Shown: positions 1-5,410 of the stretch, one piece after another
How the letters are laid out: each line of letters starts with the position of its first letter
How positions within the stretch are numbered: the first letter of the stretch is position 1
NCBI GenBank assembly: GCA_031264605.1
Contig: JAISDQ010000100.1
Location: 1-6,623, forward strand
Length of the DNA: 6,623 bases
Source of the DNA: Synergistaceae bacterium
GTDB taxonomy: Bacteria > Synergistota > Synergistia > Synergistales > Synergistaceae
Direction: 5' to 3'
Notes under the pieces: model-generated
What the model was told of the DNA's origin: nothing
The model's database searches: none
Seen by the model: the letters and a program-made list of their open reading frames with translations, nothing else
Program-made: the position numbers and the translations under genes

Positions 1-88
1 AGGCGCGTTGTCCGGGTTTTATCAAAATGTTTGCCGGGCAGATATCCGCGTCGAAAAATATCGGGTTTTAAAAGGGGAGAGGTTCAAT

Positions 89-709
89 ATGAACGTGTTG
101 CTGATAAACGGGAGCCCTCACGAATACGGGTGCACGTATACGGCGCTCGCCGAGGCCGGCTCGGCCCTGAACGGCGAGGGAATCGAGACCGCGCGCTTTC
201 ACATAGGCAATAAGGCGGTTTCGGGATGCGTCGCCTGTCACTCTTGCGGCGAGACGGGTTACTGTGTTTTAGGCGACGCCGCGAACGCATGTATCGACCT
301 GATACGCGAGGCGGACGGCCTGATAATCGGTTCGCCCGTCTATTACGCTTCGGCAAACGGCGCACTGTGCGCCCTGCTCGACAGGGTTTTCTTCGCGGGA
401 AGCCAAAAGGGTTTCAGGCACAAACCGGCGGCGGCCGTCGTCTCGTGCAGGCGAGGGGGAGCGAGCGCCGCTTTCGACCGCCTGAACAAATATTTCACCA
501 TCTCGGAGATGCCCGTCGTGTCATCGCAATATTGGAACTCAGTCCACGGCAACACTCCCGAGGAAGTGTCGCGCGACGAGGAGGGGTTGCAGGTCATGCG
601 GACGCTTGGCAAAAACATGGCGTGGATGCTGAAGAACCTTCAATACGGACGCGCCGCCGTAACTCCGCCGGAACGGGAAACGCGCGTAGCGACCAATTTC
701 ATCCGATAA
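89..709 (+). CDS. Flavodoxin-family NAD(P)H-dependent FMN oxidoreductase
   Basis: This is a 206-residue cytosolic protein with the flavodoxin-like fold of NAD(P)H-dependent FMN reductases (iron-sulfur flavoprotein/FMN_red type). Strand 1 leads into a phosphate-binding loop, NGSPHEYGCTYT (residues 7-18). A second flavin-contacting loop is GSPVYYASANG (81-91). Between them lies the cysteine cluster typical of this subfamily, Cys47, Cys50, Cys53 and Cys59, in the arrangement GCxxCxxCxxxxxCV. The C-terminus ends TNFIR, which I recognise as common in this family. The frame stays open upstream to the window edge, but ATG 89 is chosen because GGGGAGAGG (74-82) sits six bases before it and the conserved first strand begins there. 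Relatives bind FMN and reduce quinones, nitro compounds or protein partners; the substrate here cannot be read from sequence. The gene converges on the OYE-like gene and appears to be monocistronic or the last gene of an operon starting outside the window. Confidence 0.88.
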   Translation: MNVLLINGSPHEYGCTYTALAEAGSALNGEGIETARFHIGNKAVSGCVACHSCGETGYCVLGDAANACIDLIREADGLIIGSPVYYASANGALCALLDRVFFAGSQKGFRHKPAAAVVSCRRGGASAAFDRLNKYFTISEMPVVSSQYWNSVHGNTPEEVSRDEEGLQVMRTLGKNMAWMLKNLQYGRAAVTPPERETRVATNFIR

Positions 710-716
710 ATTCAAT

Positions 717-737
717 CGCGCGCGTTTCCCGCGCGCG
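717..737. terminator. Possible bidirectional terminator hairpin between convergent genes
   Basis: CGCGCGCG (717-724) can pair with CGCGCGCG (730-737) around the loop TTTCC. This is an 8-bp all-GC stem lying between the stop codons of two convergent genes (709 and 758). The plus strand downstream reads GGTAATTTT, so the T tract is poor and offset by a few bases; the minus-strand tail (ATTGAATTT) is no better. Position favours a terminator, but the missing clean U-run lowers confidence. The alternating CG could also pair in shifted registers. Confidence 0.4.
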
Positions 738-757
738 GGTAATTTTCCCGGCGACAG

Positions 758-1777
758 TCAAAAGGAGGAGGATTTGCGGAAATTTTCGCCGCCGGCGGCG
801 AGGTTTTCACATTCGCGCCTGAATCTGTCGATAAGGCTGGGTTCGCGCGCGAAAGAGCGCGCTATGCCGAAAAATTCTATCTTCGTCTCGTTCAGTATCT
901 CGTGCATCGCCGATACTCTTCTGTTGCCGCCGGTGAGGATTGTCGGAACGCTGTTATCGGCGGCGGCGGACGCGGCGGGCGCGAGGAAGTATGGGCCGGC
1001 CTTGAAAATATGCGGCGTCCAGTTGCCGCTCACTTCTATCGCGTCGGCCCCCGCTCTCGAAAGAAGCCCGCACACGTATAGGAAGTCTTCCTCTGTGATC
1101 CCGTTCTCGATGCCGTCGTCGCAGTTCAGCTTCACCCAAACGGGGAAATCGTATCCGGCCGCGCTCCGTATCTGAGTGTAGGTCTCGATTATCATCCTCG
1201 ACCTGTTTTCGATAGGACCGCCGTACTCGTCGGCCCTGCGGTTGTAGTGGGGGGTGAGAAACTGGCTCAAAAGGAGCCCATGCGCGCAGTGAAGTTCCAC
1301 GCCGTCGTATCCCGCCTCGCGAGCCCGCGCGGCCGCGTCCGCGAATCTTTTCTGCACCAGTTTTATCTCGCCGAGGCGCATTTCCCTAGCGGGAGCGCCG
1401 GTGACGATATTGGGCACCGAACTCGGGGCGAGCGCCACTATCCAGCTATTGTCGCCGACGGTCGTGTACGAGCCTATATAAGCCAGTTGAGCGATCAGCC
1501 TGACGTCGTATCTGTGCACGGCTTCCGCAAGTTTTCTGTGTCCCGGAACAAACGAGTCGCTGCAAAGCGCCACTACGGGAAATATTTTTTCCTCTCCGTC
1601 GACCAGAGTCATGCCCGTGACAATGGCGCCCACGCCGCCGCCCGCGATCGCCGTATAGTTGGCAATCATCGCTTCGTCGATGAACCCGTCGAAAGTGGTG
1701 TCGGAGACCGCCGCCCGGATGAAACGGTTCCGCATGGGCAGTGTTCCGATTTTTGTAATATCAAATAAAGATCTCAT
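758..1777 (-). CDS. Old Yellow Enzyme-family NADH:flavin oxidoreductase (single-domain)
   Basis: This 339-residue protein is an FMN-binding TIM barrel of the OYE/2,4-dienoyl-CoA reductase-like family. Visible signatures are AQLAYIGS (96-103), the anion-binding pair in ELHCAH (161-166, His163 and His166), QFLTPHYNRRADEYGG followed by ENR (172-192), VKLN (215-218, the barrel lysine), GGNRR (283-287) and GIARSFAREP (304-313, the FMN phosphate end). The protein stops after the barrel. The CxxCxxxC iron-sulfur motif and the C-terminal NAD/FAD domains of full-length dienoyl-CoA reductases are absent. ATG 1777 is preferred over the in-frame GTG at 1786 because that GTG lies inside the Shine-Dalgarno GGGAGGTGA serving 1777. 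The tyrosine usually two residues after the second histidine (HxxHGY) is Leu168 here. It lies downstream of coaD on the same strand, about 70 bp away, with a likely promoter of its own. Substrate unknown; probably an ene-reductase acting on enones or acyl compounds. Confidence 0.88.
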   Translation of the reverse strand: MRSLFDITKIGTLPMRNRFIRAAVSDTTFDGFIDEAMIANYTAIAGGGVGAIVTGMTLVDGEEKIFPVVALCSDSFVPGHRKLAEAVHRYDVRLIAQLAYIGSYTTVGDNSWIVALAPSSVPNIVTGAPAREMRLGEIKLVQKRFADAAARAREAGYDGVELHCAHGLLLSQFLTPHYNRRADEYGGPIENRSRMIIETYTQIRSAAGYDFPVWVKLNCDDGIENGITEEDFLYVCGLLSRAGADAIEVSGNWTPHIFKAGPYFLAPAASAAADNSVPTILTGGNRRVSAMHEILNETKIEFFGIARSFAREPSLIDRFRRECENLAAGGENFRKSSSF

Positions 1778-1808
1778 AGCTCTCACCTCCCTGTGAAGGC
1801 GCGCTTCA

Positions 1809-1817
1809 AGTATAGCA
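1809..1817 (-). promoter_or_regulatory. Candidate extended -10 promoter for the OYE-like gene
   Basis: Read on the minus strand this is TGCTATACT: a TATACT -10 hexamer (5 of 6 to consensus) preceded by the TGn of an extended -10. No good -35 is visible 17-18 bases upstream, which extended -10 promoters can tolerate. Predicted transcription would begin near 1802, giving a leader of about 25 bases that contains the strong GGGAGGTGA ribosome binding site. This would separate the flavoenzyme from the rsmD-coaD unit. The call rests on pattern alone. Confidence 0.4.
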
Positions 1818-1847
1818 GACGGAGGGGCTGTATAGGAATACCGGAAT

Positions 1848-2336
1848 TCACATCCCCCTGGGGCGCACGCGTTCCCTCATTCTCCTGAATACTCCCGGCG
1901 GCACGAATTCGTGTATCGCGCCGCCGAAACCGAAAACTTCCTTGACTCCGCGGCTGGAGAGATACGAGTATTTCGCGTCCGTGACCATGAAGAAAGTCTC
2001 CATTTCGGGCGCCAGTTGTTTGTTCATCTGCGCGAGCTGAAACTCGTACTCGAAATCCGAGAGCGCGCGCAGACCTCTGAGTATGACCCTGCTCCGCTCC
2101 TTGCGCATAAAATCGACAAGGAGCCCGTCGAACGACAGTACCTTCACGTTAGGGAGATGAACGGTCGCCTCCCGGGCCATGGTCACGCGCTCCTCTACGC
2201 TGAACATGGCGTTCTTGCTGTCGTTCAGCAGAACCGCGACCAGCAGTTCGTCGAAAATAGCGGCTCCCCGCTGAGTTATGTCGAGGTGTCCGTTGGTGAA
2301 AGGGTCGAACGATCCGGGATACACGGCATTGCTCAC
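1848..2336 (-). CDS. coaD: Phosphopantetheine adenylyltransferase
   Basis: CoaD transfers AMP from ATP to 4'-phosphopantetheine, the penultimate step of coenzyme A synthesis, in the cytosol. At 162 residues it has the normal length. It shows the nucleotidyltransferase motif TNGH (14-17) within YPGSFDPFTNGHLDI, the MFSVEERV segment (44-51), RGLRALSDFEYEFQLAQMN (88-106) and the C-terminal stretch YSYLSSRGVKEV...FVPPGV (123-149). Many homologues have SSSLVKE where this one has SSRGVKE, a small deviation away from the catalytic motif. The start is GTG 2336. Its first bases overlap the rsmD stop as GTGA, no in-frame ATG precedes the TNGH motif, and homologues begin immediately before YPGSFDP. The overlap implies translational coupling to rsmD, a gene pairing common in bacteria. 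The C-terminus is rich in arginine (RRMRERVRPRGM). Confidence 0.97.
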   Translation of the reverse strand: MSNAVYPGSFDPFTNGHLDITQRGAAIFDELLVAVLLNDSKNAMFSVEERVTMAREATVHLPNVKVLSFDGLLVDFMRKERSRVILRGLRALSDFEYEFQLAQMNKQLAPEMETFFMVTDAKYSYLSSRGVKEVFGFGGAIHEFVPPGVFRRMRERVRPRGM

Positions 2337-2857
2337 GATTCGCTCACTTCTCTTTTCCAGTAAAATGAAAGCACTGTCTCCCCGTATATTCTATCATCCT
2401 TCGCCGTCAAAAAATCCGCCGCGGGCTCGCGCGACGAATGCTCGAACACGAATACGCCGCCCGGTTTCACCACGCCCCAACTCTCCGCCACGAGGGGCGG
2501 GAGCGTTTCACCCCAGCCGGCGCAATAAGGCGGATCGGCGAACACCACGCCGAACCCGCGCGGCGGGGTGTTTTTGGCAAGACGCGGCAGCGCGCGCCTT
2601 ACGTCGCCTCTCACGCAGGAAGCGCGTTCCGGCGTAAGCCCGGCATCGGCGAATTTGCGCGAAATGGCGTTCGCGCGACGCGTGTCCGACTCGACGCACA
2701 ATACCGAATCCGCCCCCTGTTCGAGCGCGCGCAAAGCGACCGAACCCGTTCCCGCGAACAGATCGAGGAAAGACGCGCCGCACAGCGAAGATGATCGTAA
2801 AATACTGAAAAGCGCCGATATTATTTTGGCCGACGTGGGCCTCACGATTTTATTCAT
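2333..2857 (-). CDS. rsmD: 16S rRNA (guanine(966)-N(2))-methyltransferase, N-terminally short
   Basis: RsmD uses S-adenosylmethionine to methylate N2 of G966 (E. coli numbering) of 16S rRNA during small-subunit assembly. The 174 residues show RPTSAK (6-11), the SAM-binding loop FLDLFAGTGSVALRALEQGA (30-49), the acidic end of strand 2 (VESD, 55-58), GDVRRALP (84-91) and the catalytic DPPY (108-111). Known RsmD proteins carry about 15-25 further residues before RPT, including a conserved I-x-G-x-x-x-G-R-x-L segment. That segment is missing here. The frame upstream of ATG 2857 reaches a TAA at 2888-2890 with no alternative start between, so the short form is not a start-choice artefact. No convincing ribosome binding site precedes the ATG. 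The stop overlaps the coaD start, making rsmD the first gene of this minus-strand unit. Confidence 0.92.
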   Translation of the reverse strand: MNKIVRPTSAKIISALFSILRSSSLCGASFLDLFAGTGSVALRALEQGADSVLCVESDTRRANAISRKFADAGLTPERASCVRGDVRRALPRLAKNTPPRGFGVVFADPPYCAGWGETLPPLVAESWGVVKPGGVFVFEHSSREPAADFLTAKDDRIYGETVLSFYWKREVSES

Positions 2858-2876
2858 GACGGAATCATCTGCCCGC

Positions 2877-2905
2877 TTTATAAACTTTTAAAGTGGTGAT
2901 ATTAT
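2877..2905 (+). promoter_or_regulatory. Candidate promoter for the ECF S component gene
   Basis: TTTATA (2877-2882, 4 of 6 to TTGACA) and TATTAT (2900-2905, 5 of 6 to TATAAT) are separated by the ideal 17 bases. Transcription would start around 2912, directly at the ATG at 2913. The message would then be leaderless or nearly so. The -10 is superimposed on the minus-strand TATAAT. No room remains for a vitamin riboswitch in this 55-bp gap. Confidence 0.45.
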
Positions 2906-2906
2906 A
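2901..2906 (-). promoter_or_regulatory. Candidate rsmD-coaD promoter -10 element
   Basis: The minus strand reads a perfect TATAAT here. Seventeen bases upstream (2924-2929, inside the start of the divergent gene) is CTGAAT, a weak -35 with 3 of 6 matches. The predicted start point is near 2894, about 36 bases before the rsmD ATG. It overlaps by five bases the -10 of the opposing promoter. The call is by pattern only. Confidence 0.45.
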
Positions 2907-2912
2907 GCGCGC

Positions 2913-3434
2913 ATGAACGAAAAATTCAGCATTCGAAACATCGTCCTTGCGGGGCTGTTTACTGCGATGATATTTGTGGTAACGTATTTCCCCAGAATAC
3001 CTACGGCTCGCGGTTACATCCACATCGGCGACTCAGTAATCTATGTAGCCGCCTGTCTTTTAAATCATCCCGCGGCCGCGATATCCGCGGCGCTCGGCGG
3101 TTTTTTGACCGACGCGCTCTCGGGATATGTGGCGTGGGCGCCTTATACCGCGATCATAAAAGCCGCTCTCACTATTCCGTTCACGGCTATGGGCGCAAGA
3201 ATGCTGTCGCTCCGGAATTTTCTGGCGGCTTTGGCGGCGTTCCCAATTACGATAGGGGGATATTATCTGGCCGCCTGGATGATAACCGGGGACAGATTCG
3301 TTCCCCTAGCCGAGGTTCCGTTCAACGCGGTTCAGGCGGGCGTGAGCATGTTGATTTTTATTGCCGTCGCGGCGGGCATGGACAAGGCGGGCCTGAAAAA
3401 CCGCCTCGCCGGTCCGTCCGCAGGCGGCAAATGA
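2913..3434 (+). CDS. ECF transporter S component (riboflavin/HMP-type family)
   Basis: This 173-residue integral membrane protein resembles the substrate-binding S components of energy-coupling factor vitamin importers, specifically the family with the GYIHIGDSVIY and DALSGYVAWAPYTAIIK signatures (residues 34-44 and 67-83; I would place it in Pfam ECF-ribofla_trS, PF07155). About five to six hydrophobic helices are visible: roughly 8-27, 40-66 (probably two), 76-95, 101-123 and 138-156. The near-terminal VPFNAVQAGVSM is also typical. S components bind one vitamin or precursor and need a shared EcfT plus two EcfA ATPases. None is encoded here, so it would rely on a module elsewhere in the genome. 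The substrate is undetermined; relatives are assigned riboflavin, thiamin precursors or nothing. ATG 2913 is the only sensible start, but GGTGAT (2895-2900) lies 12 bases away, too far for a good ribosome binding site. The ABC-F gene follows after 48 bases in the same direction. Confidence 0.85.
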   Translation: MNEKFSIRNIVLAGLFTAMIFVVTYFPRIPTARGYIHIGDSVIYVAACLLNHPAAAISAALGGFLTDALSGYVAWAPYTAIIKAALTIPFTAMGARMLSLRNFLAALAAFPITIGGYYLAAWMITGDRFVPLAEVPFNAVQAGVSMLIFIAVAAGMDKAGLKNRLAGPSAGGK

Positions 3435-3447
3435 CGCTCCTTTCGTT

Positions 3448-3486
3448 ATGTTTACATTACGCCCCGCCGGGAGGCCGCGCCGCTGA
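3448..3486 (+). CDS. Possible 12-codon leader reading frame before the ABC-F gene
   Basis: An ATG at 3448 opens a short frame encoding MFTLRPAGRPRR that ends at TGA 3484-3486. Its stop overlaps the proposed CTG start of the ABC-F gene in the sequence CTGA, the arrangement used for termination-reinitiation. Its codons for GRP run through the GGGAGG ribosome binding site of the downstream gene, so translating it would affect access to that site. No ribosome binding site precedes this ATG, and a frame this short arises easily by chance. It is listed because of the exact overlap, not because it is established. Confidence 0.2.
   Translation: MFTLRPAGRPRR
3469..3474 (+). promoter_or_regulatory. 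Ribosome binding site deciding a CTG start
   Basis: GGGAGG is the only strong Shine-Dalgarno match between the S component stop and the ABC-F Walker A motif. It lies eight bases before CTG 3483, ideal spacing. No ATG, GTG or TTG occurs in the ABC-F frame between the preceding in-frame stop (3432-3434) and GTG 3552, so this site points to CTG as the initiation codon. Confidence 0.65.
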
Positions 3487-5399
3487 TACGCATCGATGAT
3501 ATACACGTCGCTTTCGGCGAAAAAACCGTACTCAAAAAAATAAACTGGCTCGTGACGGACGGCACGCGCGCGGGCTTGGTAGGGGACAACGGCGAGGGCA
3601 AGACCACTCTGCTCCGTATCCTCGCCGGCAAAGCGGAACCCGACGAGGGGACGGTCGAATACGTCGGAGGCGCGACAATAGGTTATCTTCCGCAGGATAT
3701 GGCGGAGCTTGGGGACGGCTCGGTGATGGAGTTTCTGTCCGCGGACTCCGGCGTTGCCGGAATGAAAAGACGCCTCGAAGAAACTGAAGAACGCATTTCG
3801 CGCGCGGCCGAAGGTTCAGCGGAATTGAAATCCGCGCTTGCCGCGCACGAGGAACTGGAACACGAGTTTTCACACCGCGGCGGCTACGGATTCGAAGCCA
3901 TGGCGAAAAAAATTCTGAGAGGGCTGGGTTTCGCGCCAGGCGATTCGGAACGTCCGTGCGGCGAGTTCTCGGGCGGCTGGAGGATGAGGATCGCTCTTGG
4001 AGCCATATTGCTTCGCGCGCCCGACGTCTTGCTGCTCGACGAACCGACGAACCACCTCGATACCGAAAGCATGGAATGGCTCGAAAACTGGCTCCGCGAT
4101 TACAGAGGGATAATATTGTTCGTGTCTCACGACATGCGTTTTCTGGAGCGCATCGCAAGCGAGATCGCGCATTTGGAGCGCGGCGAGATCACGCGTTACT
4201 CCATGGGTTACGAGCGGTACCTCGCCGAGAGGGAGGCCGCGCGCGAACGCCTCTCTCAGGCGATAGAGGACCAGAAGGAGCAGATCGAACATATCCAGCG
4301 CTTCGTGGAACGTTTCCGCTACAAATCGAGCAAGGCGACGCAGGTTCAGAGCAGGATAAAACAGCTCGAAAAGATGGAGATATACGAACAGAACGCGCCT
4401 TCGCAGAGCGTTAAAATTAAATTCCCCGAGGCCCCCCGAAGCGGTTACGAGGTTGTCAGCGCGGCTGGAATTTCCAAGCGTTACGCCGATAAAGAGGTGT
4501 TTTCGGACGTAACTTTCGCGCTGCGCAGGGGCGAGCGCGCCGCCCTGGTGGGAGTTAACGGGGCGGGAAAGAGCACGCTGATGCGCCTTCTTTCGGGGGC
4601 TGAAACGCCCGACGCCGGAACCGTGAAGCTCGGCCACAACGTAAAACTGGCTTATTTCTCGCAGGAGAGCGCGATGAACCTAGACTACTCGCACACAGTA
4701 TGGGAGGAAGCGACGCGCGCCGGTTCTTCGATGACGGAGGCGGCTCGCCGCAGTTTGCTCGGCGCTTTTCTCTTTTCCGGGGACGACGTAAAAAAAACCG
4801 TCAAGGTGCTGTCGGGCGGCGAAAAATCGCGGCTCTCGCTCTTCAAATTGATTCTTTCGTCTTCGAATTTTCTCGTTTTGGACGAACCGACGAATCATCT
4901 CGACATGAAAACGAGGGAGATTTTTCAGAACGCCCTGATGAGATACGGCGGCACGCTCTTGATCGTGTCGCACGACAGATATTTCCTCGACAATCTGGCG
5001 GAGCGGGTTCTCGAAATCCGGGACGGCGGGCTGTACGACTATTCCGGCAATTATTCGTGGTTCATAGCCAAACGGGACGCAATGCTGTCCGGCGATCCGG
5101 AAAAGGACGCCAAAACGGAACCGGCGGATATAAAAGAAAAACGCCGGCGGGAAGCCGAAGATCGCAACAGAATTTCCCGCGAGAGAAAAAAATTCCTCGA
5201 TAAACTGGCGTCCATAGAACGTTCGATAGAATCGTCGGAAGCGCGGCGCGGCGAAATCGACGCGAAACTGTGCGACCCGGCGACGCTCGCCGACTCGCCG
5301 GCGGTTCAGTCTCTCATGCGGGAGCGCAAAACAATAGAGAACGCGCTCGCGTCCGATTACGCGAAATGGGAAGAATTGTCGGAAGCGGCGTCAAAATAA
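3483..5399 (+). CDS. ABC-F family ATPase (YdiF/YheS-like), probable CTG start
   Basis: This is a soluble tandem-ABC protein of 638 residues if started at CTG 3483. Domain 1 has Walker A GDNGEGKTT (34-42), signature SGGW (163-166) and Walker B with catalytic Glu187 in LLDEPTNHLD. The interdomain P-site-tRNA-interaction-type linker (about 240-300) contains RFRYKSSKATQVQSRIKQLEK. Domain 2 has Walker A GVNGAGKST (357-365), SGGE (444-447) and Glu468 in VLDEPTNHLD. A charged coiled-coil tail runs from about 551 to the end. There are no membrane segments. ABC-F proteins bind the ribosomal E site and modulate translation; the FRYKSSKA linker and total length resemble YdiF/YheS rather than antibiotic-resistance members. 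The next in-frame start, GTG 3552, would leave only 10 residues before Walker A and remove the first strands, which read LIRIDDIHVAFGEKTVLKKI and fit the family. It follows the S component gene by 48 bases, probably in one transcript, and converges on the sirtuin with an 11-bp gap and no visible terminator. Confidence 0.93.
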   Translation: MIRIDDIHVAFGEKTVLKKINWLVTDGTRAGLVGDNGEGKTTLLRILAGKAEPDEGTVEYVGGATIGYLPQDMAELGDGSVMEFLSADSGVAGMKRRLEETEERISRAAEGSAELKSALAAHEELEHEFSHRGGYGFEAMAKKILRGLGFAPGDSERPCGEFSGGWRMRIALGAILLRAPDVLLLDEPTNHLDTESMEWLENWLRDYRGIILFVSHDMRFLERIASEIAHLERGEITRYSMGYERYLAEREAARERLSQAIEDQKEQIEHIQRFVERFRYKSSKATQVQSRIKQLEKMEIYEQNAPSQSVKIKFPEAPRSGYEVVSAAGISKRYADKEVFSDVTFALRRGERAALVGVNGAGKSTLMRLLSGAETPDAGTVKLGHNVKLAYFSQESAMNLDYSHTVWEEATRAGSSMTEAARRSLLGAFLFSGDDVKKTVKVLSGGEKSRLSLFKLILSSSNFLVLDEPTNHLDMKTREIFQNALMRYGGTLLIVSHDRYFLDNLAERVLEIRDGGLYDYSGNYSWFIAKRDAMLSGDPEKDAKTEPADIKEKRRREAEDRNRISRERKKFLDKLASIERSIESSEARRGEIDAKLCDPATLADSPAVQSLMRERKTIENALASDYAKWEELSEAASK

Positions 5400-5410
5400 A
5401 AGAAGATATT

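Noticed and set aside
1..88. N-terminal extension of the first gene from TTG 8
   Set aside because: The extra residues do not resemble the family, and ATG 89 has a strong ribosome binding site immediately before the conserved first strand.
226..822. A 198-codon plus-strand frame overlapping the flavodoxin-family gene and running past its end
   Set aside because: It is very arginine-rich, lacks motifs, lies out of frame with the recognised protein, and crosses the hairpin and the end of the opposing gene.
1790..1847. Terminator after coaD
   Set aside because: The short gap contains no stem followed by a T-run on the minus strand; only a candidate promoter for the next gene is seen.
3432..3485. 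Possible in-frame readthrough fusion of the S component and the ABC-F ATPase through TGA 3432-3434
   Set aside because: The two genes share a frame and the 16 codons between stop and CTG are open, but that is likely by chance. A strong ribosome binding site precedes the second gene, and a membrane-protein/ABC-F fusion has no precedent I know of.
3532..4158. A 208-codon minus-strand frame rich in Arg, Ser and Pro opposite the ABC-F N-terminal domain
   Set aside because: Its low-complexity Arg/Pro/Ser composition is typical of an antisense shadow of a GC-rich gene, and it has no plausible fold.
3870..4637. A 255-codon open frame on the minus strand inside the ABC-F gene
   Set aside because: It is fully antisense to a gene with intact, ordered motifs, has no recognisable domain, and fits the long shadow frames expected in GC-rich coding DNA.
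5400..5410. Terminator between the convergent ABC-F and sirtuin genes
   Set aside because: The 11-bp gap and its flanks contain no convincing hairpin.
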